This document shows, piece after piece, positions 26,276-34,223 of a stretch of DNA of 64,000 nucleotides (position 1 is its first letter; each line of letters opens with the position of its first letter). The translations under genes and the position numbers were made by a program. The notes beneath the pieces were generated by a model. It saw only the letters and a list, made by a program, of their open reading frames with translations. It had not been told where the DNA came from and made no database searches. Source of the DNA: Bacteroidia bacterium (GTDB lineage Bacteria > Bacteroidota > Bacteroidia > JADZBD01); assembly GCA_020852255.1 (NCBI GenBank), contig JADZBD010000016.1, forward strand, positions 1 through 64,000. Direction: 5' to 3'.

Positions 26276-28387
26276 CTAGCGCGTAAATGTTTGTAATGAA
26301 ATATCGCCTGAAAACTTCTTGTTATCATATACCAGAAAGGAGCCGAACTGATCTGTGATGCAATCGTAACTCATGCTGACGAAAACAGAAGTTGTAACTT
26401 TTTCGATGATACAGGGTCCTTTAATTACTACCCCCGGAACGGGAGCGTCTCCATCGTAGACCGGCACCTTACTCATTCTTTTTGTTTCGGGAATGTATGC
26501 TTCACGATGCTCCTTAAGCACGGCAGTCTTTCCCTGAGATCCGCTCTTATCGCTCTGGAAGCGGGGCCTTTCGTTATGTCCCACTACCCTAAGCCGAAGA
26601 TTGATAAGTTCCATCGGGGTTCCTTCATCGCGCAGGGAGTATCCGAACTGTCGGTTATGCTCTTTGTGGAACTTATCAAAAATTTCATTCAGTCTGAATC
26701 CGGTAATGTCCTCCCATTCGCAATCCAGCTGAACCTCATGATACTGTCCGAAATAGCGCATATCGATTGTTGGAAGAAAGGAACATTTGTCAGCGGTGAT
26801 ACCTTCCGCTTTCAATGTAGCTTCTCCCTCCTTTCTCATTTCTTCAAACAACGCGAGAAAGGTTCGGCGCTCGAGTGCATCGAATGAAGAATAACAAGAG
26901 CGAATATAATCGTGCTTCAGGTCTCCCAGCAACATACCTGCCGCACAAAAGATAGAAGAAACATTGGGAACAAGGAACATTGGAATTTCAAGCTCCTTGC
27001 ATATTTCAGATGCATGGATTGAGCCTGCGCCTCCTGCCACGATGAACAGAAACTCACGGGGATCGAATCCTCTTTCCAGAGAGATCTGCCGCACCCCCTG
27101 AGCCATATTGCTATTGATAATCCGGAACATACCAGCCGCGGTATCCAATACAGACAATTTCAGTTTGTCAGCAAGGTGTTTTCTAATCGCCTCCTCCGCT
27201 TTGCTTTTGTTGAGCTTCAGCTTTCCGCCGGCGAAGAAATCAGGGTTCAGATATCCAAGTACCAGGTCTGCATCTGTACATGCGGGCACTGTTCCTCCCC
27301 TTTCATAACAGGCCGGCCCTGGCATTGCCCCTGCGCTCTGAGGACCCATCTGTAACAAGCCCCCTTCGTTCAACCATCCTATGCTTCCTCCACCCGCACC
27401 AATGGTAATAATATCCAGAGAGGGTAAAGCGATGCGGTAACGATTGATGGACCCCTGCGTACCGGTAACGCAGTTATTGTCGATAACCAACGCAGCATCG
27501 AAACTCGTGCCGCCCATATCCACCGTAATACAATTCCCATATCCGAATAAAGCGGAATAAAATGCGCCGGCGGTAGGTGCAGCCGCAGGGCCGGAAAGCA
27601 CTGTAACGGCCGGATTTTTCTTCACTTCCTGCGGAGAAACCACGCCGCCATTTGACTGCATGATCAGTAACGAGCCCTTGAAGGCAATGCCTGTAAGCTT
27701 TTCCTGTAAATTATCTATATACCGGGAGACAATGGGACCAACGAATGCACTAACCGCAGTGGTGCTCACGCGCTCATAAAACCGAATGGAAGGAAGCACC
27801 TCGAACGATGCTGTGATAAAGACTCCGGAGAGATGTTTGCGGAGATAACGCACTGTCTGTTCTTCATGCCGTGCGTTCTTGTAAGAATTCATAAAGCACA
27901 CTGCAACTGACTCCACTGCCTCGTCCTTTAGCTTACGTACAATATCCTTTAAATCGTTTTCACGCAGCTTCTGCAGAATCTTTCCTTCAGAGTCCACCCG
28001 CTCTTTCACGGTAAAACGCAAATGACGGGGTGCGAGCGGCTCAACATTTCTGTAATGATTATTGAATTGCTCTTCGCGAATCCCCCGGCGCATCTCCAGC
28101 GCATCCCGGAAGCCATCCGTTGTAACGAGCGCGGTTTTGGCTCCCCGCAACGTCAACAATGCGTTGGTGGCCACTGTAGTTCCGTGAACAATTGTGTCGA
28201 TGCTTGCAATAAATGATTCAAACGACTGACCTTTCATCTCTGCTACTTCTCGCAAACCGTTAATAAATCCGAGCGAAGGATCAACGGGCGTTGAAAGTGT
28301 TTTGTGTACCATTGTATCACCAGTATCCGACACAGCGATGAGGTCCGTAAATGTTCCTCCGATATCAATGCCAACCTTATATCTCAT
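26276..28387 (-). CDS. HyuA-type ATPase subunit of hydantoinase/oxoprolinase; first gene of the catabolic operon
   Basis: A 703-residue actin-fold ATPase subunit. It opens with the phosphate-loop VGIDIGGTFTD, then TIVHGTTVATNALL, and a second phosphate motif TVDMGGTSFDAA, with the acetone-carboxylase-like C-terminal domain. The ATG at 28387 is used in preference to the TTG at 28393. It activates the amide carbonyl by phosphorylation for hydrolysis by HyuB. Being the first gene of a run of sixteen with gaps of 32 bases or less, its upstream region should hold the operon promoter; that region has several dyads (28433-28466, 28519-28532) but no convincing TAnnTTTG box, suggesting activator dependence. 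Confidence 0.88.
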   Translation of the reverse strand: MRYKVGIDIGGTFTDLIAVSDTGDTMVHKTLSTPVDPSLGFINGLREVAEMKGQSFESFIASIDTIVHGTTVATNALLTLRGAKTALVTTDGFRDALEMRRGIREEQFNNHYRNVEPLAPRHLRFTVKERVDSEGKILQKLRENDLKDIVRKLKDEAVESVAVCFMNSYKNARHEEQTVRYLRKHLSGVFITASFEVLPSIRFYERVSTTAVSAFVGPIVSRYIDNLQEKLTGIAFKGSLLIMQSNGGVVSPQEVKKNPAVTVLSGPAAAPTAGAFYSALFGYGNCITVDMGGTSFDAALVIDNNCVTGTQGSINRYRIALPSLDIITIGAGGGSIGWLNEGGLLQMGPQSAGAMPGPACYERGGTVPACTDADLVLGYLNPDFFAGGKLKLNKSKAEEAIRKHLADKLKLSVLDTAAGMFRIINSNMAQGVRQISLERGFDPREFLFIVAGGAGSIHASEICKELEIPMFLVPNVSSIFCAAGMLLGDLKHDYIRSCYSSFDALERRTFLALFEEMRKEGEATLKAEGITADKCSFLPTIDMRYFGQYHEVQLDCEWEDITGFRLNEIFDKFHKEHNRQFGYSLRDEGTPMELINLRLRVVGHNERPRFQSDKSGSQGKTAVLKEHREAYIPETKRMSKVPVYDGDAPVPGVVIKGPCIIEKVTTSVFVSMSYDCITDQFGSFLVYDNKKFSGDISLQTFTR

Positions 28388-28432
28388 ATTCAAAAAATAC
28401 GCTGTACAATCTCAGAATTTAAGTGTGGTAAT

Positions 28433-28466
28433 AATATGAGAATCCTCATATATTATTCCTGAATAA
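28433..28466. promoter_or_regulatory. Clustered dyads upstream of the catabolic operon (candidate operator)
   Basis: Two adjacent inverted repeats: ATATGAG (28434-28440) with CTCATAT (28445-28451) around AATC, and TTATTC (28453-28458) with GAATAA (28461-28466) around CT. They sit 47-79 bases before the hyuA ATG. No regulator gene is adjacent in the window. Confidence 0.4.
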
Positions 28467-28518
28467 GTTAGAAATCAGGGCAGTAGGAACATAAGCAACT
28501 GGAAAAAACCCTCCTGGA

Positions 28519-28532
28519 ATGATATATATCAT
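28519..28532. promoter_or_regulatory. Perfect 14-base palindrome in the divergent intergenic region
   Basis: ATGATATATATCAT reads identically on both strands. It lies between the catabolic operon (minus) and the membrane protein gene (plus), and could serve either as an operator. AT-rich palindromes also arise by chance. Confidence 0.3.
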
Positions 28533-28594
28533 GCGCAATCAGGGCAGACATGACACGGAAAGCCCTTCATGAAGCCCTCAAGCTACGAAAAAAA

Positions 28595-28602
28595 TACCTT
28601 TG
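28595..28602 (+). promoter_or_regulatory. -7 box (TACCTTTG) for the membrane protein gene at 28637
   Basis: Exact TAnnTTTG match 34 bases before the ATG. A 12-base palindrome TGACGGCCGTCA (28616-28627) lies in the presumed leader, just downstream of the expected transcription start. Confidence 0.5.
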
Positions 28603-28636
28603 GAGGACCAATCTCTGACGGCCGTCATTAATCTCC

Positions 28637-29626
28637 ATGCGCAACCCAGGCGTTCAATTCTTCGTTTCTATGTTGCCTCTTTCGCTTTTAATATCAGTCT
28701 CCGGCCTCTTTTGCTTCAGCTATATTCCCCGTGGAGACGATTTGATTTTTATTGCTCAGGTTGCAGAGAAGGGAGCACTAACCACTACGGCAGACTGGTA
28801 CATGGAATACGGAGGCCGGTGGTTCAGTTACGGGGCCGAGTGCGTTTTTATACAGATCGCCGGAAGCCGGTTCGGACTATCGCTCCTTTTATTTGTTATT
28901 CATCTGTTCTTTTTATTTTGTTTTTTCAAGTTTTTGCGGTCACGGTGTGATGGATCCAACGCCCGGATACTTTTTACCGGCACCTTGCTCGCCGCTGTGT
29001 TTTTAGTAAGTATTCCCGGCACTGAGGAATCCGTTTACTGGGTTTCTTCTTCAGTAATTCACCTTACCGGTTTATCGTTCCTGCTTCTGCTTTTGTCGGC
29101 AGATCGTTCAAAACAGGGTATCATATGGAAGTGCCTGTTATGTCTTTTTTTTTCCGGGACTTCCGAGCTGCTGGGATTTGCTTATCTTTTTCATTCGTGG
29201 CCGGGAAAGAAAAGATCAGAGCTGGTTCCTTTCGCCGTTTTCATTCTATTCCTGTCTATGAACGTACTGAGCCCCGGCTCGCTACAGCGTTATTCCCAGC
29301 TCAGCTCGGAAACGGGAGGAATACCAACGCTGGTAAAAGGAGGCATTTTGATGCTCTGGGAAATCACCCAGTCTATGCTGTGGGGAGCACTGCCCGCGTT
29401 TGCAGCTGGATGGCTAGCGGGGATAAATCCATTGAAGCTGGGTTGGGGACTGAAAGATCGTAGATCAGATGCAGCATTTATCGTTTTGTTATTTCTTCCG
29501 CCCCTGCTCGTATTCCGGGATCTGCCACCGGACCGGGTGCTGGGACCCGGAGTAGTTCTGCTGCTAATTTTCTTCTTTACATCCGGCATATACTTCCGGA
29601 ACAGAATAAAAATGCCGGTCTCCTAA
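28637..29626 (+). CDS. Polytopic membrane protein, 329 aa (DUF6056-like)
   Basis: A strongly hydrophobic protein with about eight predicted membrane segments. Its N-terminal loop reads YIPRGDDLIF...WYMEYGGRWFSY, an acidic-pair-then-GRW pattern typical of the DUF6056 group of membrane proteins related to lipid-linked sugar transferases. It is shorter than the usual 450-500 residues of that group. The substrate is unknown; a role in decorating surface glycans is a guess. The gene stands alone between the divergent catabolic operon and a bidirectional hairpin that overlaps its stop codon. Confidence 0.65.
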   Translation: MRNPGVQFFVSMLPLSLLISVSGLFCFSYIPRGDDLIFIAQVAEKGALTTTADWYMEYGGRWFSYGAECVFIQIAGSRFGLSLLLFVIHLFFLFCFFKFLRSRCDGSNARILFTGTLLAAVFLVSIPGTEESVYWVSSSVIHLTGLSFLLLLLSADRSKQGIIWKCLLCLFFSGTSELLGFAYLFHSWPGKKRSELVPFAVFILFLSMNVLSPGSLQRYSQLSSETGGIPTLVKGGILMLWEITQSMLWGALPAFAAGWLAGINPLKLGWGLKDRRSDAAFIVLLFLPPLLVFRDLPPDRVLGPGVVLLLIFFFTSGIYFRNRIKMPVS

Positions 29627-29639
29627 AGAGCCGGCATTT
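29610..29639. terminator. Bidirectional hairpin overlapping the end of the membrane protein gene
   Basis: AAATGCCGG (29610-29618) pairs with CCGGCATTT (29631-29639); the stop codon of the plus-strand gene is in the loop. Read on the minus strand it is followed by a short T run, so it can also back up the terminator of the convergent gene. Confidence 0.75.
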
Positions 29640-29662
29640 CCCTTCCCAGTCTCGAGAAAGGC

Positions 29663-29680
29663 CCCTGCGGGTTCGCAGGG
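29663..29680 (-). terminator. Hairpin immediately after the 252-aa secreted protein gene
   Basis: Seven-base stem CCCTGCG (29663-29669) / CGCAGGG (29674-29680) with a four-base loop, directly adjoining the stop codon on the minus strand; only a short T-rich tail follows. Confidence 0.6.
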
Positions 29681-30439
29681 TCAGAAGTAAGAGTAAGAAT
29701 AAACAGTCATGGAGAGTTCCTTCCCTTCGTGATCCCTTTCTGTCAGTGTTTTAATGTTTCTCTTTTCATCATACGAGAGGATATATGTGCAGAAGAGTAT
29801 ATCGTTGGTAGCAAAGTGAATTCTCTCTGTGTTATTTCCGCTTTCATCATATTTAAATACAATACGTGAATACACATTACCGTAGCCATCGGTCAACTTC
29901 CTTTCAGTAAGCCTCCCGGAAGCATCATATACAAATTCCTTAACGGATTCCATATAACCATCTGCGTTAATATAATCTTCCCGCACCTTGCGTCCTTTTT
30001 CATCAAACCTGAAAATCCAGGATTCCTTCTTCTTCGTGTCCGCATGGGACTTCCTTACAGCAGAAAGAGAATCAATCAACTCATAGGTCCAGAAATTATA
30101 GACCGGTTTATGACGGATGATTCCAACGGATTTCAATTGAATACCTTCCTCATTGTAAGAGTATATATAGGAAAAGTCAGATTCCCCATCGGGCAAATAG
30201 ACCGCATCTTCGGTTTTTCTGCCCGAACGGTCAAACATTTCCACCGAGCTTTTATAGCTTTCTTTCCCAAGCAACCCATTCTCAAAGCGAAAGGTATACC
30301 CAGTGATGCTCATAATGCCGCTAGACTGAATTTGCTCATTCGTGCGCTTACCTATATCTTCGTTCACCAGGCGTGTATCACCGGAACGAACGGCCAGAAA
30401 TGAACCTGACAAAAGGACGATTAATAATGCTCTTTTCAT
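29681..30439 (-). CDS. Exported protein with YD/RHS-like repeats, 252 aa
   Basis: Begins with a signal peptide (MKRALLIVLLSGSFLAVRSG). The body consists of irregular repeats of about 20-25 residues centred on YDESGN-, FDEKGRK- and YDASGRL-like turns, i.e. the pattern of the RHS/YD beta-wrapping repeats found in many Bacteroidota surface proteins. At least six units are visible between residues 65 and 250. No toxin domain or T9SS tail follows, so the protein ends with the repeat region. It is probably periplasmic or surface-exposed. Specific function unknown; the gene is divergent from the esterase-like lipoprotein with about 100 bases between. Confidence 0.7.
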   Translation of the reverse strand: MKRALLIVLLSGSFLAVRSGDTRLVNEDIGKRTNEQIQSSGIMSITGYTFRFENGLLGKESYKSSVEMFDRSGRKTEDAVYLPDGESDFSYIYSYNEEGIQLKSVGIIRHKPVYNFWTYELIDSLSAVRKSHADTKKKESWIFRFDEKGRKVREDYINADGYMESVKEFVYDASGRLTERKLTDGYGNVYSRIVFKYDESGNNTERIHFATNDILFCTYILSYDEKRNIKTLTERDHEGKELSMTVYSYSYF

Positions 30440-30561
30440 GACGTTTTTTTTTAAGAGTCGGACTACAAAGTTCTTGCAACCCGGCCTGAGATTGTTAATA
30501 ACATGTAGAGAACTTTCAACCGACCATTGTTAATATTCAGGTGTCTAAACTCGATAATTCT

Positions 30562-31464
30562 ATGATTTTCAACAATATAAACGGTATTTATGCCTGTTCA
30601 ATGTTACTCATCAGTCTGTTCATTTCCTGTAAGGAATCAACAAATGAACAAACTATAAACAGGGCGCCGGAGCCACAGGTCATCCGTTTCAGATCACAGG
30701 ACACTACTATTCTGGTTGGCGGAATAGAGGTGGATATTCTTTATCCCAATACCACTGCCAGAGGCACCATTTTATGTCTGCCGGGCTGGGATTTTTCCAG
30801 GAAGGATCTCTGCATTCGTGGCAATGTGTGCACGATCGCCCGGGATAGTGGCTATATTCTGATCCTGCCGGAAATGGGGAAGAGCGTTTATCAATCCCGG
30901 GTGTATCCTGAGACCAGGTCCGAATGGAGAAAATTTCCGGGCATCCTTTGGTTGACCGATACCCTTATACCCCACATGCAAAAAGAATTTATGATACTGC
31001 TGCCCGGTGAGAACAACTTTGTGTATGGCATTAGTACCGGAGGCCGCGGTGTCTTACAGATTGCCACCCATACCACGGGGATCTTCCGTGCCGGGTGTGC
31101 ACTCTCCGGCGATTTTGACCAAACGCGCATGCCGGGCGATAATCTTATGAAGGGATACTACGGAGATTATAAGCTATTCAGGGAGCGATGGGAAGGAGAG
31201 GATAACCCGATGAGAAATGTCCGCAAGGTTGATTTTCCGGTCTTTCTTTGTCATGGAAAGATGGATAAGGTGGTCTCTTTTGAGCAATCTAAGCTTATGT
31301 TCGACGCGCTGCATGACAATCAAAAGATAGGAGGTATATCTCCCAATGATACCGGAGGACACAACTACGGATATTGGAATTATGAGAGCAAATTTGTTTT
31401 CAATATGTTTCATACCAACAGCAAGCTTCCCGGAGATTCAATATGGAAAACCAGCGGGAACTGA
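30562..31464 (+). CDS. Alpha/beta-hydrolase lipoprotein (esterase/peptidase-like)
   Basis: A 300-residue hydrolase starting at ATG 30562 (a GTG at 30541 would add seven residues). The hydrophobic head ends in LFISCKES, a plausible lipobox, suggesting attachment to the outer membrane. The catalytic triad is visible: nucleophile Ser in YGISTGGRG (GxSxG), Asp in HGKMDKVV and His in GGHNYGYW. The substrate is not predictable; the layout is close to prolyl-oligopeptidase/feruloyl-esterase type hydrolases. It is a single gene with no hairpin between it and the following T9SS-sorted protein gene. Confidence 0.75.
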   Translation: MIFNNINGIYACSMLLISLFISCKESTNEQTINRAPEPQVIRFRSQDTTILVGGIEVDILYPNTTARGTILCLPGWDFSRKDLCIRGNVCTIARDSGYILILPEMGKSVYQSRVYPETRSEWRKFPGILWLTDTLIPHMQKEFMILLPGENNFVYGISTGGRGVLQIATHTTGIFRAGCALSGDFDQTRMPGDNLMKGYYGDYKLFRERWEGEDNPMRNVRKVDFPVFLCHGKMDKVVSFEQSKLMFDALHDNQKIGGISPNDTGGHNYGYWNYESKFVFNMFHTNSKLPGDSIWKTSGN

Positions 31465-31528
31465 GTTGCTATGAGCCCGGTCATTAGCCGATCTCCCTCT
31501 TTTGGTGTACTTTCACAAAAAAAACAAG

Positions 31529-32695
31529 ATGCGTGTTCTGTTCTCTTTTCTCATGATTATTTCCTGCACAGGAGTTGCCCAAACCGCCACCTCCATAGCC
31601 GCGGGTAACTGGACCAATCCCATGATCTGGAGTTGTACGTGTGTACCTACCCCCGGATACACTGTTGTTATTAATCACGCCGTAACATTGAATACAGATT
31701 TTTTGCTGAACAGCGGCTCTATTACGGTAAACAGCTCCGGTTCTCTGCTGGATGACGTCACGGGAAGAAACATCCTGATGAACGGAGGTTCACTGACAAA
31801 CAACGGTACGGTGGATGTAAAATATATTTGGACCCAGACCGGTACTTTTTCCAATACCGGAACTTTTTCTGCCCGATCCATGCTCAATAACATCAACTTC
31901 ACAAACACGGGGATTATTCAGAATGTGGACAGCCTGTATACCACAGGGACAATCAACAACAACGGAAGTTTTCTGAATATTGACAGTATCACGAACGCCA
32001 CTACAGGTTCATTCAACAATAATGGCACGGCTGTTTTCAATCAATTCACAAATAACGGAACCTTCAGTAACGCCAATAATCTCACATTTACGGATATCAC
32101 CAATAACGGCTTACTGATGAATTCGGACACCATGATTGCATTAAACAGCGGATGGAATCAGGGGAGTCTCGTTCTTATATCACCCAGTTACTTTCTGGTG
32201 AATAATAGTTTTCTTAACCGGAATCTCCTCAACGGATCCGCTGTGATCGCAAATGAAGGAAGAATGAATGTGCTTGACAGCTGGTACAATTTTGATACCA
32301 TCAAGGGTGTGGCTGGGAGCTTTATTGTGGCTGACACGTCCTATAATTCCGGGCGGATGAATCAAACCTTCGACTTTTGTGACCTGACACCTCCAATGGC
32401 TCCACCCTATGTAGATATAAACCTGGGTGTGATTTCATCCCAGATCACCTGGTGCCAGAATACTTCCGTAGCGGAACACGAGGGCATGGGACTTTCTCTG
32501 TCTCCAAATCCTGCCGGAGAGTTTGTGTTTCTTTCCGAAGAATCCGGGTACAGGATATTTGACATGAGTGGCCGGCTTTTGCTGATCGGATACGGAAAAA
32601 CAATCACTCTCCGCGATTTACCCTCAGGCCTCTTTATTATTGAGACAGACCAGAATAGCAATATTCAGCGCCACAGGGTTTTGCACCAGAACTGA
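31529..32695 (+). CDS. Secreted Asn/Thr-rich beta-repeat protein with T9SS sorting tail
   Basis: A 388-residue protein starting at ATG 31529 (a TTG at 31502 is less likely), with signal peptide MRVLFSFLMIISCTGVAQT. Residues 60-230 are a low-complexity series of NNGTF/NTGTF-like turns spaced by hydrophobic residues, the pattern of a parallel beta-helix or filamentous adhesin. The last 75 residues (LSLSPNPAGEFVFL, FDMSGRLL, LPSGLFIIE) form a type A T9SS sorting domain. It probably sits on the cell surface as an adhesin-like structure. It abuts the convergent TPR lipoprotein gene with no spacer. Confidence 0.78.
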   Translation: MRVLFSFLMIISCTGVAQTATSIAAGNWTNPMIWSCTCVPTPGYTVVINHAVTLNTDFLLNSGSITVNSSGSLLDDVTGRNILMNGGSLTNNGTVDVKYIWTQTGTFSNTGTFSARSMLNNINFTNTGIIQNVDSLYTTGTINNNGSFLNIDSITNATTGSFNNNGTAVFNQFTNNGTFSNANNLTFTDITNNGLLMNSDTMIALNSGWNQGSLVLISPSYFLVNNSFLNRNLLNGSAVIANEGRMNVLDSWYNFDTIKGVAGSFIVADTSYNSGRMNQTFDFCDLTPPMAPPYVDINLGVISSQITWCQNTSVAEHEGMGLSLSPNPAGEFVFLSEESGYRIFDMSGRLLLIGYGKTITLRDLPSGLFIIETDQNSNIQRHRVLHQN

Positions 32696-33691
32696 TTATT
32701 TCACTTTCAAGCGCTTCAATCCTTCCAGTGCCTGCGGGTGTTCGGGTTGCAGAATTAACGCAGCATTATAATCTTTTGCTGCCAGTTGGTTATCCCCGGT
32801 TTTTTCATGGCACAGTCCGCGCATATAAATGGCATCCGCGTAATGGGGATCTAACTGATAAGCCCGGTCGAACCACCTCAACGCTTTACCGGCGTTCTTT
32901 TCCACCTCCAGAAGAAGGAAGCCTTTGTTATAAATAGAATTGACATGGGCCGAATCCAGTTTCAGTATCTCGTCGTATATGTCGCCCGCCTCTTTGCTTT
33001 TGCCCCTGGATTGAAAATACATTGCTTTAAAATAGCGGGCTTCCGTGCTGTTGGGAAGTATCCGCACCGCGTTATCGAAATATCCCAGGGAAATATTATT
33101 GCCCATACGCTCATGCAGCATCCCAAGTTGGATGAACGCATCATAGTAATTCTGATCCTGGTCAACAGCTGTCTGAAAACTTATCAGTGCGTTGGTTGTA
33201 TCACCGGATTCCTTTAGGATCATTCCTTTCTGAAAATGTGCCTTTGGATTGGTTTCTTCTAAGGCCAAACTCCGGTTAACATAAAATACTGCAGAGTCAT
33301 ACTTCATAACAATGTAAAACAACTCGCCCAGTTTAAGCAGTATCTCATTATTGGAGGGCTCAAGAACAGCCGCCTTTCTTAAACACTGAATGGTTACTCC
33401 GGTTTTGTTCATCGCAAAATGATAATCACCCATTGCAAGATGGTATTTCGTTTTTGCCGAATCAAGTTGTATGGCCTTCCGGATATCCATTACAGCGTTA
33501 ACCGCATCCTGACTCTTGAAGTAATACTGACTTCTGTCATAGTAAAACTCCGCATTCAGGGAGTCCTTTGCAATGCGTTCATTCAGTGCTTTCAGATCAG
33601 CAGGGATGTTCGTTTGATCGGCCGGTTGCTCCCCGGAGCAGGAAAAAAGGATGAGAAGGAGGGCTAGCAGTAAAAATGACAAACTCTTCAT
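32696..33691 (-). CDS. TPR-repeat lipoprotein, 331 aa
   Basis: Starts at ATG 33691 with signal peptide and lipobox (LLILFSCSGEQ); the frame is open further upstream but that part would run through the divergent haem-protein gene. The rest is a chain of at least seven tetratricopeptide repeats (for example AEFYYDRSQYYFKSQD, AKYHLAMGDYHFA-like and PHYADAIYMRGLCHEKTGD), indicating a periplasm-facing protein-binding scaffold. Partner unknown. It starts only 13 bases from the divergent c-type haem protein, so their promoters must lie within each other's 5' ends; an almost perfect -7 box (TATCTTTA, minus strand) lies at 33696-33703. Confidence 0.85.
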   Translation of the reverse strand: MKSLSFLLLALLLILFSCSGEQPADQTNIPADLKALNERIAKDSLNAEFYYDRSQYYFKSQDAVNAVMDIRKAIQLDSAKTKYHLAMGDYHFAMNKTGVTIQCLRKAAVLEPSNNEILLKLGELFYIVMKYDSAVFYVNRSLALEETNPKAHFQKGMILKESGDTTNALISFQTAVDQDQNYYDAFIQLGMLHERMGNNISLGYFDNAVRILPNSTEARYFKAMYFQSRGKSKEAGDIYDEILKLDSAHVNSIYNKGFLLLEVEKNAGKALRWFDRAYQLDPHYADAIYMRGLCHEKTGDNQLAAKDYNAALILQPEHPQALEGLKRLKVK

Positions 33692-33704
33692 AACATAAAG
33701 ATAC

Positions 33705-34223
33705 ATGAAAAAAATTCTGAAACGCATTGCGCTCCTGTTACTGGCAGGACTTGTTGTGATCCAGTTTATCCGCCCGGAGAAGAACCAGGGAAGTAGCGTT
33801 GGATCTGCCAACGCTTTAGCATCGTTCACTCCTTCAGAAGACGTGTTAAACATTCTTAAAGTTTCCTGTAACGACTGCCACTCGAATTATACGAACTACC
33901 CCTGGTATGCAGAGGTGCAGCCTGTTGGATGGTGGCTGGCCGACCACGTGAATGAAGGAAAAGAGCATCTCAATTTCGACGACTTTCAGAGCTATTCACA
34001 GGAAGACCAGTTCGAAGCGATGGAAGAACTTATTGAAACGATCCGGGAAGGGGAAATGCCTCTGACCTCTTACACCCTTACGCACCATGACGCGGTACTG
34101 GACGAATCACAGAAAAAAGCGCTGATCACCTGGGCGGAGGGCGCTATGCGCCAACTCCTGATCTCAAATCCCGGACTTCAGAAAGAAGAAGGGGATGAAG
34201 GTGAAAAGGAAGATCGGGACTGA
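33705..34223 (+). CDS. Haem-binding domain protein (single c-type haem)
   Basis: A 172-residue protein with an N-terminal signal anchor (about residues 6-22) followed by a haem-binding domain. The covalent haem motif is CNDCH (55-59), and Met118 in GEMPLTSY is the likely distal ligand. This matches the Bacteroidota Haem_bd family, small periplasmic cytochromes whose electron partners are mostly unknown. The C-terminal 15 residues are highly acidic. It is divergent from the TPR lipoprotein and ends exactly where the convergent TapB-like gene ends, with no terminator hairpin. Confidence 0.85.
   Translation: MKKILKRIALLLLAGLVVIQFIRPEKNQGSSVGSANALASFTPSEDVLNILKVSCNDCHSNYTNYPWYAEVQPVGWWLADHVNEGKEHLNFDDFQSYSQEDQFEAMEELIETIREGEMPLTSYTLTHHDAVLDESQKKALITWAEGAMRQLLISNPGLQKEEGDEGEKEDRD

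Noticed and set aside
26276-28393. TTG at 28393 as start of hyuA
   Set aside because: The ATG six bases in gives the standard MRYKVGIDIGGTFTD start; nothing favours the TTG.
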